From: Holophagales bacterium
GTDB taxonomy: Bacteria > Acidobacteriota > Thermoanaerobaculia > Multivoradales > Multivoraceae
Assembly (NCBI GenBank): GCA_009837885.1
Contig: VXSP01000043.1
Coordinates: 62,001 to 126,000, forward strand
Direction: 5' to 3'
Length of the DNA stretch: 64,000 nucleotides
Numbering within the stretch: the first letter of the stretch is position 1; each line of letters begins with the position of its first letter. Shown here piece by piece: positions 34,897-42,898 of the stretch. The notes under the pieces were generated by a model. It worked only from the letters and a program-made list of their open reading frames with translations, did no database searches and was not told the origin of the DNA. A program made the translations under genes and the position numbers.

Positions 34897-35652
34897 GTGC
34901 GGGAATTCCGGCAGTCTTCCGGTGCGCTTGCCGGCTTCGTGTGCGCGTTCGCGGCGGCCGGCGTCGTGGCGCAACCGCCCCGCCAGAGCGATCCGTTCGC
35001 GGCGCAGCGCACGGCAATGGTCGAGGAACAGATCCAGGGCCGGGGAATCGAGGAACCGAGACTGCTGAACGCACTCAGAACCGTGCCCCGGCACGAGTTC
35101 GTGCCTGATTCCCTGCGCGACGACGCCTACGGCGACGAACCCGTCCAGATCGGATCCGGTCAGACCGTTTCCCAGCCCTACCTGGTGGCCCTGATGGCGG
35201 ACCTTCTGGAGCTCGATGGCGACGAGAAGCTGCTCGAGATCGGCACCGGCTCCGGATACACGACGGCTGTGCTGGCCCGTCTGGCTCGACGCGTCTACTC
35301 GATCGAGATCATCGACGATCTGGCGGAGAGGGCGCAGGGAGTGCTGGACGACCTGGGCTACGGAAACGTCGAGGTTCGCGTGGGCGACGGCTATCGCGGG
35401 TGGCCGGAAGAAGCGCCTTTCGACGGCATCCTGGTCGCCGCAGCGCCGGCAGAGGTGCCGCCGCCACTGATCGAGCAGCTCAAGGTGAACGGCATCCTGG
35501 TTGCGCCGGTCGGCGGACCTCTTCAGGACCTGGTGGTCATCCGCAAGACGCCGGAGGGACTCGAACGCCGCCAAGTCGACGTCGTCCGGTTCGTGCCCAT
35601 GGTGGGCCGCGCGCAGGAAGACCCGGAAGGGGAGAACCCGAACTTCGACTAG
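34897..35652 (+). CDS. pcm: Exported protein-L-isoaspartate O-methyltransferase
   Basis: A 251-residue SAM-dependent methyltransferase that repairs isoaspartyl residues. An N-terminal signal peptide (about residues 1-25, GALAGFVCAFAAAGVVAQ) points to the periplasm, unlike the cytoplasmic enzyme of E. coli. The core has VPRHEFVPD, GSGQTVSQPYLVALM (substrate loop), SAM motif LLEIGTGSGYTTAVLA, YSIEI and VAAAPAEVPPPLIEQL. The start is GTG 34897. It shares a compact divergent promoter with the PmbA-like gene and ends 18 bases from a tRNA gene on the other strand. Confidence 0.9.
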   Translation: MREFRQSSGALAGFVCAFAAAGVVAQPPRQSDPFAAQRTAMVEEQIQGRGIEEPRLLNALRTVPRHEFVPDSLRDDAYGDEPVQIGSGQTVSQPYLVALMADLLELDGDEKLLEIGTGSGYTTAVLARLARRVYSIEIIDDLAERAQGVLDDLGYGNVEVRVGDGYRGWPEEAPFDGILVAAAPAEVPPPLIEQLKVNGILVAPVGGPLQDLVVIRKTPEGLERRQVDVVRFVPMVGRAQEDPEGENPNFD

Positions 35653-35670
35653 ATCCGGACTCCCGGGAAG

Positions 35671-35746
35671 TGGTGGAGCAGAAGGGACTTGAACCCTCGA
35701 CCCCCACGTTGCGAACGTGGTGCTCTCCCAGCTGAGCTACTGCCCC
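35671..35746 (-). tRNA. tRNA-Ala (anticodon CGC)
   Basis: A 76-base cloverleaf on the minus strand. Acceptor GGGGCAG pairs with CTGCTCC and includes the G3-U70 wobble that is the alanine identity element. The anticodon stem CCACG/CGTGG holds loop TTCGCAA, giving anticodon CGC (codon GCG). The T loop is TTCAAGT. The 3' CCA is encoded. Confidence 0.95.
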
Positions 35747-35810
35747 ATGCGAGGTCTCCCGGACCCGGGGGCGAGGGATTGTAGCGCAGCATTGGGTGTA
35801 TGATCGCGGC

Positions 35811-36206
35811 ATGAGCAACGCCAAGAAGAACAAGGAAGGCGACGAGGACGGCGGCAGCAACGTGACGTCGATGGATCTGGCCCGGGAAGCGGTCGCCGAG
35901 GGGGTGGAGAAGGCCCGCTCAGCTGTCAGTCACGGCGTCGACGCGGCGCGTGAGAGGATGCGGGATTCCCCGCTGTCGACACGGGTCAAGAAGGCGTCGG
36001 CGCGGGCTGGCGAGGCGGCCAAGGGAGGCTACGGCGCCGCCAAGGAGAAGCTCGGTCACGGCTACGAACGGGCGCGCAAGGACCTGGATCAACTGGTCGG
36101 CGACGTGAACGTGTATGTCCGCGACAATCCCGGCCGGGCAGTGCTGATCGCTGCCGCCGCGGGCTTCGTCCTGGGGTTCCTGCTGCGTCGTGACCGCCGA
36201 TCCTGA
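35811..36206 (+). CDS. DUF883 (ElaB/YqjD-like) membrane-anchored protein
   Basis: A 131-residue protein: an alanine- and lysine-rich amphipathic helical body (about residues 20-100, with AREAVAEGVEKARSAVSHG and AKEKLGHGYERARKDLDQL) and a C-terminal membrane anchor (about 108-126, AVLIAAAAGFVLGFLLRR). This is the DUF883 layout; the E. coli relatives bind ribosomes at the inner membrane in stationary phase. ATG 35811 is used; a GTG at 35796 would add five residues. It overlaps the next gene by 17 bases. Confidence 0.75.
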   Translation: MSNAKKNKEGDEDGGSNVTSMDLAREAVAEGVEKARSAVSHGVDAARERMRDSPLSTRVKKASARAGEAAKGGYGAAKEKLGHGYERARKDLDQLVGDVNVYVRDNPGRAVLIAAAAGFVLGFLLRRDRRS

Positions 36207-36420
36207 CCAGCCGGCGATCGAAGACCGGATCGTCGGCAGCCTGACGCCCGGTCTCGACTGGGTGGCGCTGGTGCGCGCCTATCCGCTCGCGTCCGTGGCG
36301 GTGGCGGCTTCGCTCGGCTTCCTGATCGGACGAGCACGGGGACGCGAGATCCTCGGCATCCTTGGCGACCTCGCCGGCGAGCGGGTCGACGAGAGCGTGC
36401 GGAGCGTCCTGATCCGCTAA
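36190..36420 (+). CDS. Small membrane protein
   Basis: A 76-residue protein with one membrane helix (about residues 32-48, PLASVAVAASLGFLIGR) and a charged C-terminal helix. I recognise no family. It starts at GTG 36190 inside the DUF883 gene, so the two are translationally coupled and may form a membrane pair. Its end is followed closely by the metallophosphoesterase gene. Confidence 0.65.
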   Translation: MTADPDQPAIEDRIVGSLTPGLDWVALVRAYPLASVAVAASLGFLIGRARGREILGILGDLAGERVDESVRSVLIR

Positions 36421-36449
36421 GGGGCTCTTCCCGCCGGGGCCTTTCTTCG

Positions 36450-37277
36450 CTGCGCCGTCTTCTCCACCTCTCCGACATCCACTTCGGGCCGCCGCACTAC
36501 CGGCCGGCGGCTGCGGGCGTGGAGGCGCTGGTCGCCGGGAGGCGGCCCGACCTCGTCATCGTGTCGGGAGACCTGACCCAGCGTGCCAGGCGTGAGCAGT
36601 TTCGGCAGGCACGGCGTTTCCTGGTGGGCCTGGGCCTCCCCTTTCTCGCGGTTCCCGGCAACCACGATGTTCCGATGTACCGGGTCTGGGAGCGTCTGCT
36701 CGACCGCTACGGCGCCTACCGCCGCCACTTCAGTCCCGACCTCGAGCCCAGCTTTCGGGATGCGGAGCTGGAGGTCGTCGGATTCAACACGGCGTTCAAC
36801 CTGACGATCGAGGACGGGCGCTTCACGCCGCGCCAACTGGCCGCGGTGGGGGAGCGCTTCCATCGTGACGGTTCGACGGAAAGCGAGGGGCGGGTGCGGA
36901 TCGCCGTCGTCCACCATCCGCTGGCGGGCCTGCCCGAGCTGATGGGCTGGCGGACGGCGCGCCGGAGCGGCGACGCCCTGAGGAAGTTCGCCGCGGCCGG
37001 CGTCGACCTGGTGCTCGCTGGGCACGTCCACGTGGCCGCCGTGGGCCTGGCGCCGGACTGCGGGAGGCCGTTGTGGCTGGTGCACAGCGGTACCTCCACG
37101 TCGAGGCGCGGCCGGGGCAGGGAGCAAGGTCGGAACACGTGCAACCTGATCACCCTGGATACGGGATCCCAGGACACGGGATGCTTGCGCCGGTCGGCAA
37201 CGGTCGAGCAGATGCTCTGGTCGGAGCAGGCCGAGCGCTTCGAGGTCGAAGCGGTCCACGACTGCGCGCTGGCATGA
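36450..37277 (+). CDS. Metallophosphoesterase, apparent CTG start
   Basis: A 275-residue calcineurin-type phosphoesterase. Metal motifs in order: HLSDIHFG (D-x-H, residues 6-13), VSGDLTQRA (GD), VPGNHDVP (GNHD), VVHHPLAG (H) and LAGHVHVAA (GHxH). The first motif lies upstream of the first ATG/GTG/TTG in the frame (GTG 36519). Between the in-frame TGA at 36411 and that GTG the only initiation-like codon is CTG 36450, which yields a standard N-terminus (M)RRLLHLSDIHFG. A CTG start is therefore inferred; a lost start or sequencing error is the alternative. The reaction is phosphodiester hydrolysis; the substrate is unknown. Confidence 0.8.
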   Translation: MRRLLHLSDIHFGPPHYRPAAAGVEALVAGRRPDLVIVSGDLTQRARREQFRQARRFLVGLGLPFLAVPGNHDVPMYRVWERLLDRYGAYRRHFSPDLEPSFRDAELEVVGFNTAFNLTIEDGRFTPRQLAAVGERFHRDGSTESEGRVRIAVVHHPLAGLPELMGWRTARRSGDALRKFAAAGVDLVLAGHVHVAAVGLAPDCGRPLWLVHSGTSTSRRGRGREQGRNTCNLITLDTGSQDTGCLRRSATVEQMLWSEQAERFEVEAVHDCALA

Positions 37278-37367
37278 CCTGCGATCGCGCCCTCGCATGA
37301 CTAGCCTGCATGCGTCGCCGAGGTGCGTAGCGAGCGGCGCCGCGACCGCGGCAGGAGCTCGGTGAAC

Positions 37368-38795
37368 ATGCGGTCAGGCGTCGATCTGCGGGCCTTCGAC
37401 CGCGTGGCGGGCCGGGCCGAGACGCTGGACAACGGCCTGTGCGTGGTGCTTCTGCCGCAGAACGGGGCCGAGTCGATCGTCGTTGCTCTCTGCTATCGCG
37501 CCGGCAGCCGGGACGAGGAGCCGGGCGAGGGCGGTCTGGCCCACTTCGTCGAGCACATGATGTTCAAGGGCTCGGCGGCCTACGAGCCGGGTGCGATCGA
37601 CCGTCTGACTCAGCGGCTGGGCGGCACGAACAACGCGTTCACCTCGCACGACGCGACCCTCTACCACTTCCAGTTCGAGCGCGGATCGTGGCGGGAGGCG
37701 CTCCGGATCGAGTCCGATCGGATGCGAGGCCTGAGCCTCCTGCCGGCTGAAGTGGAACTGGAGCGCGAGGTGATCCTGGAGGAGATCCGGATGGTCGAGG
37801 ACGATCCCTGGGACGCCCTGGACCAGGCGGTCGCCGGGCGGGTGTTTGGCGACCATCCCTACGGGCGATCCGTGCTCGGCACGAGGGAGAGCCTGCGCGC
37901 CCTCGACGCCGCGGCGCTTCGTTCGTTTCACCGCCGGCACTATCGACCCGAGCGCGCGGTCCTGGTCTGCGCCGGGGGTTTGCCGCCTGACGCGACGGAG
38001 CGCATCGAGGAAACGCTCGGAGCTGTCCACTGGGTGCGCGGGTCTGACTTCCGACCGCCCGAAGACGGGCGCTCGGACTGTGACGCGGCTGGCGCAGGGG
38101 CGCGCCAGCCGGGTGCCGACCCGCCTACGGGCGGAGCCGCGGAGCGACGTAGGCCGGACAATAGGGCCGCCGGCCAAGGGCCGGCGACGATGTCGGATGC
38201 CGCCTGCGGCGGCAGCGGGTCAGAGGACCCGCGCACCCGGTCTTTCCGGATCGAGCTGCGCCGGGGCGAGACGCCGAGGCTGCTCGTCGCCCATCCGGCA
38301 CCGCTGCCCGACGACCCGGCTTACGTCCATCTCCGTCTGGCGCTTGCTGTCCTCTGCAGTGGACGATCGAGTCGCGTTCAGCGCGACCTCGTCGAGGAGG
38401 ACCCGCTGGCGCTCTGGACCTCGGCGGCGGTGACCGGACACCGGCTGGGCGGCATGGCGACCCTGTCGGCCGAGGCGGCCCCCGGCGTCCATCCGGAACG
38501 CCTGGAGAAGGAGCTGAACGTGCGGGTCGAAGGCCTCGCGAGCCGTCCGCCGGACGCCGAAGAGCTGGAGCGGGCGAAGCGAATCCTGTTCGCGGACTGG
38601 GTGTTCCTGCACGAACCGATCGCCGAACGCGCGATGACGGCCGCTCTCGAGCACGCCCTGTTCTCGCCGGGTTTCAGTCGCGACTCCTTCCGGGCGCTGG
38701 CGGATGCGACCGCGTCCGACGTCGCCGGCGCCTGCGCTGCCTGGCTGTCGCCGGAGACGCGAGTCGTGGGCTGGTCGCTTCCGAATGCCCAGTGA
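37368..38795 (+). CDS. M16 zinc peptidase, catalytic subunit, with repeat-encoded insert
   Basis: A 475-residue M16 peptidase. The inverted zinc motif HxxEH is HFVEHMMF (H59, E62, H63), with the downstream glutamate in EREVILEEI; GSRDEEPGEGGLAHF and NAFTSHDATLYHF are family blocks. Between the N- and C-terminal halves, residues about 222-291 are encoded by the 207-bp hairpin repeat at 38032-38238 and look like low-complexity linker (Arg/Gly/Pro/Asp-rich). The flanking halves remain in frame and normal. ATG 37368 has AGGAG ten bases upstream; GTG 37323 is a longer alternative. The next gene is its likely non-catalytic partner. Confidence 0.88.
   Translation: MRSGVDLRAFDRVAGRAETLDNGLCVVLLPQNGAESIVVALCYRAGSRDEEPGEGGLAHFVEHMMFKGSAAYEPGAIDRLTQRLGGTNNAFTSHDATLYHFQFERGSWREALRIESDRMRGLSLLPAEVELEREVILEEIRMVEDDPWDALDQAVAGRVFGDHPYGRSVLGTRESLRALDAAALRSFHRRHYRPERAVLVCAGGLPPDATERIEETLGAVHWVRGSDFRPPEDGRSDCDAAGAGARQPGADPPTGGAAERRRPDNRAAGQGPATMSDAACGGSGSEDPRTRSFRIELRRGETPRLLVAHPAPLPDDPAYVHLRLALAVLCSGRSSRVQRDLVEEDPLALWTSAAVTGHRLGGMATLSAEAAPGVHPERLEKELNVRVEGLASRPPDAEELERAKRILFADWVFLHEPIAERAMTAALEHALFSPGFSRDSFRALADATASDVAGACAAWLSPETRVVGWSLPNAQ
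38032..38238. mobile_element. 207-bp hairpin element with terminal inverted repeats (copy C)
   Basis: Bounded by perfect 13-base terminal inverted repeats, GGGTGCGCGGGTC (38032-38044) and GACCCGCGCACCC (38226-38238). Inside are several GC-rich hairpins, including GCCGGCC-AAG-GGCCGGC, CTGGCGC/GCGCCAG, GCCGCC-TGC-GGCGGC (38199-38213) and GCGGGTC-AGAG-GACCCGC (38215-38232). Its right 40 bases match copy B at 38 of 40 positions in inverse orientation. Length is 69 codons with no stop in the peptidase frame. No target-site duplication or transposase is evident, so it would be a non-autonomous (MITE- or REP-like) element. Confidence 0.75.
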
Positions 38796-40074
38796 TCGCG
38801 AGCCTTCCCGTCTCGATCTTTGGTCGGGGCGGCTTCGTCTGGCCGCGCTGCGTGTTCCCGGCGCCGACGTCGTCGCCGCCCGCGGGTGGCTGCGGGGTGG
38901 CGCCCGCACGGAGCCGTCTCCCGGCCTTGCGCTGCTCACGGGCCGGATGCTGGTCGAAGGCACGAAACAGCGCACCTGGCGGGAGATCGCCGAACAGGCC
39001 GAAGCCCGCGGCATCTCGATCGACGGATTGGCCACGGCCGAAGTCCACGGCCTGGCCGTCGAGGCGCTGGCGGACGACGCCGGCCTCGCTCTCGACTGGT
39101 TGGCCGAGCTGCTGCTCTCGGCGGGTTTCGCTCCGGATCGCTTCGAACTCCTGCGCGATCAGACGCTCGGGGAACTGCTGAGTCTGGCGGACCGGCCGGA
39201 GGTCGTCACGGGTTGGGCCTTCCGCGATCAGCTCTACCACCCGCACCCCCTGGCCGCGCCAGGCCAGGGTACGCCGGAATCTCTCGACGGGCTGTCTCCG
39301 GAGGATTGCCGGCGGTTCCACCTCGATTCCCTGGCGCGAGGCGGCGTGATTGCCGTCGCCGGCGCGGTCGACGAGCGGGAGGTGTTGGCCCGGCTCGAAC
39401 GCCTGTTCGGCTCCGCCGGTGACCCGGGCCCATACCCCGCCACGGGCTGGGAACCGCCGGCGCCGCGAGGCCGCCCGGAGCGTTGGGTCGAGGTCGACAC
39501 GGCTTCGCGCGAGCAGGCCCATGTCTACGCGGGACACTTCACGGTGAACCGCACACACCCCGACCTGCCCGAGTTGCGCGCGCTCGGCATCCTGCTCGGC
39601 TCGGACGGACTCGCCGGCCTGATCCCCAACCGCGTGCGCGAGCGCGAGGGACTCGCCTACGCGACGGGCGTGGACCTGCTGGCCGGAGCCGGCACCGATC
39701 CGGGGGCCCTCTCGGTCTATCTCGGTACGCATCCCGATCACGTCGAGCGCGGCCTCGAACTCGTCCGGGACTCGCTCCGGCTGGTCATCGAGGAGCCGCC
39801 GGGCGCGGATGCCCTCGTGGAATGCAGGACCGGCATGTTCGGCCGCGAGCCCTTCGCTACCGAAACGGCGGGACGCTGGGCCGCGCTGCTGGTCGACTCC
39901 CTGCTCCACGGCCTGCCCAGCTATCGCCGGAGCTTCCGGCTCGAACGGATCGAGCGGCTCACGCCTCAGGGCGTTTTCGAGGCCGCCCGACGACACATCG
40001 ATCCGGATCGTCTGCGGGTGACGATCGGGCTACCCGGCAACTCGGACGTAGCGTCCCGCGGCGCAAGCTCTTAG
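38785..40074 (+). CDS. M16 peptidase-family protein, non-catalytic subunit
   Basis: A 429-residue M16-fold protein without the HxxEH zinc motif; the corresponding region reads LLTGRMLVEGTKQRTW. Family features remain: ADVVAARGWLRGGARTE, GISIDGLATAEVHG, LALDWLAELL, and in the second half LRALGILLGSDGLAGLIPNRVRE and REGLAYATGVDL. Such inactive subunits pair with an active M16 subunit, here the gene directly upstream (11-base overlap). ATG 38785 is the first start outside low-complexity sequence. The substrate is unknown. Confidence 0.85.
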   Translation: MPSDREPSRLDLWSGRLRLAALRVPGADVVAARGWLRGGARTEPSPGLALLTGRMLVEGTKQRTWREIAEQAEARGISIDGLATAEVHGLAVEALADDAGLALDWLAELLLSAGFAPDRFELLRDQTLGELLSLADRPEVVTGWAFRDQLYHPHPLAAPGQGTPESLDGLSPEDCRRFHLDSLARGGVIAVAGAVDEREVLARLERLFGSAGDPGPYPATGWEPPAPRGRPERWVEVDTASREQAHVYAGHFTVNRTHPDLPELRALGILLGSDGLAGLIPNRVREREGLAYATGVDLLAGAGTDPGALSVYLGTHPDHVERGLELVRDSLRLVIEEPPGADALVECRTGMFGREPFATETAGRWAALLVDSLLHGLPSYRRSFRLERIERLTPQGVFEAARRHIDPDRLRVTIGLPGNSDVASRGASS

Positions 40075-40112
40075 AATCCAGCGTCGGGCTTTCAGGGACG
40101 GGGTAGGCGAGC

Positions 40113-41246
40113 TTGGGCAAGGTGCAAAGGACGGTCCTGTACGAGCGTCACGTCGAGTCGGGCGCCCGTTTCGGGCCCTTCGCCGGCTACGAGATGCCGA
40201 TCCAGTACGAGGGAGTGCTGGCGGAGCACCGCGCGGTGCGCGAACGCGCCGGGATGTTCGACGTTTCCCACATGGGAGAGATCCGGGTGCGTGGGCCGCG
40301 GGCGTTGGCTCTCCTCCAGGGGCTGACGCCGAACGACGTCGGCGCGCTTCATCCGTTCCGGGCCCAGTACAGCGCGCTCCTGAGCGAGCGGGGCACGTTC
40401 ATCGACGATCTGCTCGTCTACTGCCTCGACCCGGAGGACTACCTTCTCGTGGTCAACGCCGCGTCGAGGGGGCGTGACCTGGAACTGCTCGAGACGGCGG
40501 CCGTGGCGGAGGACGGCGGCGTGCGGGTCGACGACCAGAGCGACGAAACGGCCCTGATCGCCGTGCAGGGGCCGCGGGCGGCGGAGATTGTCGCGGACGT
40601 CGTGGGCGCCGCCGCGGCGGACCTCCGGTACTACTCCTTCCTCCGCGACCTCCCGGCCGAGGACCACGCTCGGCACCTGGTGTCGCGGACGGGCTACACC
40701 GGCGAGGACGGCTTCGAGATCTACACACCCGCCGAGCGAGCGGAGGACCTGTGGGCGGAGTTGCTGGAGCGGGGCCGCGACGTTGGTTTGGTGCCCGCGG
40801 GTCTGGGTGCGAGGGACACGCTGCGGCTGGAGGCCGGGATGATGCTCTGCGGCCAGGACATCGACGAGGAGACGACCCCGCTCGAGGCCGGACTGTCCTG
40901 GATCGTCAAGTGGAAGAAGGGCGACTTCGTCGGCCGGGACGCTCTGGCCCGCCAGCGCGAGGACGGCTGCCGCCACCGGCTGGTCGGCTTCGAGGTCGAG
41001 GGTCGCGGCATCGCCCGGCACGGACATCGCCTGACGCTCCGGGATGCCCCCGACTGTGCCGGTCCGGTGACCAGCGGCGCCTTCGCGCCCACTCTGGGAC
41101 GGGCGGTCGGCATCGCCCGGCTCGACTGCGGCGACGGCGGGCCGCCCGCGTCCGGCAGCGCGGCTTCGGTTACCGTTCGCGGCCGGGAGATCGACTGCCG
41201 TATCGTCAAACTACCCTTCTACCGGCGCCCGAAGCAGGGCGCCTGA
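40113..41246 (+). CDS. gcvT: Glycine cleavage system T protein (aminomethyltransferase)
   Basis: A 377-residue folate-dependent enzyme that takes the aminomethyl group from lipoyl-GcvH, releasing ammonia and making methylene-THF. Family blocks: [76 protein letters not shown]-like [30 protein letters not shown] and [16 protein letters not shown]. Length is normal. It starts at TTG 40113 (GTG 40122 is possible), 38 bases after the M16 pair. gcvH follows; gcvP is not in the window. Confidence 0.95.
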   Translation: MGKVQRTVLYERHVESGARFGPFAGYEMPIQYEGVLAEHRAVRERAGMFDVSHMGEIRVRGPRALALLQGLTPNDVGALHPFRAQYSALLSERGTFIDDLLVYCLDPEDYLLVVNAASRGRDLELLETAAVAEDGGVRVDDQSDETALIAVQGPRAAEIVADVVGAAAADLRYYSFLRDLPAEDHARHLVSRTGYTGEDGFEIYTPAERAEDLWAELLERGRDVGLVPAGLGARDTLRLEAGMMLCGQDIDEETTPLEAGLSWIVKWKKGDFVGRDALARQREDGCRHRLVGFEVEGRGIARHGHRLTLRDAPDCAGPVTSGAFAPTLGRAVGIARLDCGDGGPPASGSAASVTVRGREIDCRIVKLPFYRRPKQGA

Positions 41247-41263
41247 GGCATAACGAGGTTCCG

Positions 41264-41641
41264 ATGATTCCCGACGACCGTCTCTACACGGCGCAGCACG
41301 AGTGGCTCAAGCTCGAGGACGGCGAGGCCGTGCTCGGCATCACGGACTTCGCCCAGCAGGAACTGGGCGACGTCGTGTTCGTCGAACTGCCGGCGCCAGG
41401 ACAGGAGTTCGCCGCCGGATCCGAAGTCGGCGCGATCGAATCGGTCAAGGCGGTGGCGGAGATCTACACGCCCGTGGCGGGCTCGATCGAGGCCGTGAAC
41501 GACGGCCTCGAGGACGCTCCGGAGCTGGTCAACGAGGATCCCTACGGCGAGGGTTGGCTGGTGCGCATGCGACTCGATGAGGAGGGGCCGCCGGACGACC
41601 TGATGACCGCCGCCGCGTATGAGGCGCAGTTGGCGAGCTGA
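41264..41641 (+). CDS. gcvH: Glycine cleavage system H protein
   Basis: A 125-residue lipoyl carrier that shuttles the aminomethyl intermediate between GcvP, GcvT and lipoamide dehydrogenase. The lipoyl-lysine is K62 in GAIESVKAVAEIYTP; LYTAQHEWLKLEDG and GITDFAQQELGDVVFVELP are standard. ATG 41264 lies 17 bases after gcvT, in the same operon. Confidence 0.96.
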   Translation: MIPDDRLYTAQHEWLKLEDGEAVLGITDFAQQELGDVVFVELPAPGQEFAAGSEVGAIESVKAVAEIYTPVAGSIEAVNDGLEDAPELVNEDPYGEGWLVRMRLDEEGPPDDLMTAAAYEAQLAS

Positions 41642-41656
41642 TCCGGACGCGCGGCG

Positions 41657-42103
41657 ATGAAGGGCCTGGAAACCGTCATCCTGTCGTCGAGCCTGGCGGC
41701 GTGGTCGGTCGGCATCCTGGCCCAGATCGGCATTCTGCGGTGGAACCTGACCTTCGAACTGGAGCTCTATCCCCTCTACATCCTGGCCGCGTTTGCCGGC
41801 TGGTTCTTCGGCAACGTCTACGTTCACCGCTCGGGCCGCGAGCGCCGCTTCGCGGGCCGGGCGCTGGACGAGGTCATTCTCCAGGTGGCCCGCACCCGCC
41901 TGCTGTTCGTGCTCTACCTGTTCGGACCGCCCGGCTGGCTGTACCTGGTTCGTTCCATGGCCCGGCGGGAACAGCTCGAGGAGATGCCCCTGGTGCCGAT
42001 CCTTACCTTCGGCGTGTACGCGGCACTGTTCGCGGTGCCCGCGCTGCTGCGGGGCACCGCCGCCCCGCGCCGGAAGCTCGAACTCGGCCGGCGTGACGAC
42101 TGA
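41657..42103 (+). CDS. Hypothetical polytopic membrane protein
   Basis: A 148-residue protein with about four membrane segments: residues 7-27 (VILSSSLAAWSVGILAQIGI), 38-55 (YPLYILAAFAGWFFGNVY), 83-100 (LLFVLYLFGPPGWLYLV) and 112-130 (VPILTFGVYAALFAVPALL). A charged loop separates the second and third. I recognise no family. It lies 15 bases after gcvH and directly before larE, so it is cotranscribed, but its role is unknown. Confidence 0.75.
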   Translation: MKGLETVILSSSLAAWSVGILAQIGILRWNLTFELELYPLYILAAFAGWFFGNVYVHRSGRERRFAGRALDEVILQVARTRLLFVLYLFGPPGWLYLVRSMARREQLEEMPLVPILTFGVYAALFAVPALLRGTAAPRRKLELGRRDD

Positions 42104-42104
42104 A

Positions 42105-42887
42105 ATGCTTGTTCCGTCGCTCGAAGAGGACCTCAGGAGCCGCGGCCCGGTGCTGGTCGCCTTTTCGGGCGGCGTCGATTCGGGGCTGGTGGCCGCCCTG
42201 GCCCAGCGTGCTCTGGGGGACCGGGCGGTCGCGGTGACGGCGGCGGCCGAGACCCTCGCCGGCGCTGAGCTGGACCATGCCCGCCGGCTGGCGGCCGAGA
42301 TCGGCATTCGCCATGAGGTGGTCACCTACAGCGAACTCGACGAGCCCGAGTTCCGGGCCAACCCGAGCCACCGCTGCTACGTGTGTCAGGGAATGCGCAT
42401 GGACCGCATGCTGGAACGCGCGAGGACCGGCGGCTTCGCCACGGTCTGCGACGGGACGAACGCCTCGGACCCCGGCCCTGACCGCCCGGGTCTGCAAGCG
42501 GTGCGCGAGCGAGGGGTCTACAGTCCGCTGCTGGAGCACGGCGTGACCAAGGCGGATGCCCGCCGGCTGGCGCGGGCGCTCGGTCTCACGGTCTGGGACC
42601 GGCCGGCGAATGCCTGCCTGTCTTCGCGGATACCCCACGGCCAGCTCGTCACGCTGCCCAAGCTCCGTCGCGTCGAGGACGCCGAAGCGGAACTCCAGAG
42701 CCGGGGCTTTCGCATCCTCAGAGTGCGTCACGACGGCGACTCGGCGCGGGTCGAGGTGGGGAAGGGCGAACTGCCGGCGGCAGAGAGGCAGTGGAGCGAG
42801 ATCGAGGCACGTCTGCTCGAACTCGGCTTCGCGGGAGCGGCCCTCGACCCGCGCGGCTATCGAACCGGCGGCGCGGACGCCGCCTGA
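42105..42887 (+). CDS. larE: ATP-dependent sulfur transferase LarE
   Basis: A 260-residue PP-loop ATPase that adds sulfur to the pyridinium dicarboxylate precursor of the nickel-pincer (NPN) cofactor of lactate racemase-type enzymes. The PP-loop SGGVDS (residues 21-26) is clear; GTNASD and ACLSSRIPHG follow. Cysteines at C91 and C94 (RCYVC) and C171 (NACLSSR) are consistent with LarE forms that hold an iron-sulfur cluster rather than sacrificing a single cysteine (inference from family knowledge). ATG 42105 sits at the upstream stop; GTG 42093 is an alternative. larB follows. Confidence 0.9.
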   Translation: MLVPSLEEDLRSRGPVLVAFSGGVDSGLVAALAQRALGDRAVAVTAAAETLAGAELDHARRLAAEIGIRHEVVTYSELDEPEFRANPSHRCYVCQGMRMDRMLERARTGGFATVCDGTNASDPGPDRPGLQAVRERGVYSPLLEHGVTKADARRLARALGLTVWDRPANACLSSRIPHGQLVTLPKLRRVEDAEAELQSRGFRILRVRHDGDSARVEVGKGELPAAERQWSEIEARLLELGFAGAALDPRGYRTGGADAA

Positions 42888-42898
42888 GCGGTGGCGCG

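Noticed and set aside
35537-35860. 107-codon minus-strand frame over the tRNA-Ala
   Set aside because: Its translation (AVAQLGEHHVRNVGVEGSS) is the usual spurious product of reading through a tRNA gene.
36519-37277. GTG 36519 as start of the metallophosphoesterase
   Set aside because: It would remove the D-x-H metal motif that the fold needs; an upstream CTG start explains the conserved N-terminus better.
40075-40112. Glycine riboswitch before gcvT
   Set aside because: The gap is only 38 bases, far too short for the tandem glycine aptamers.
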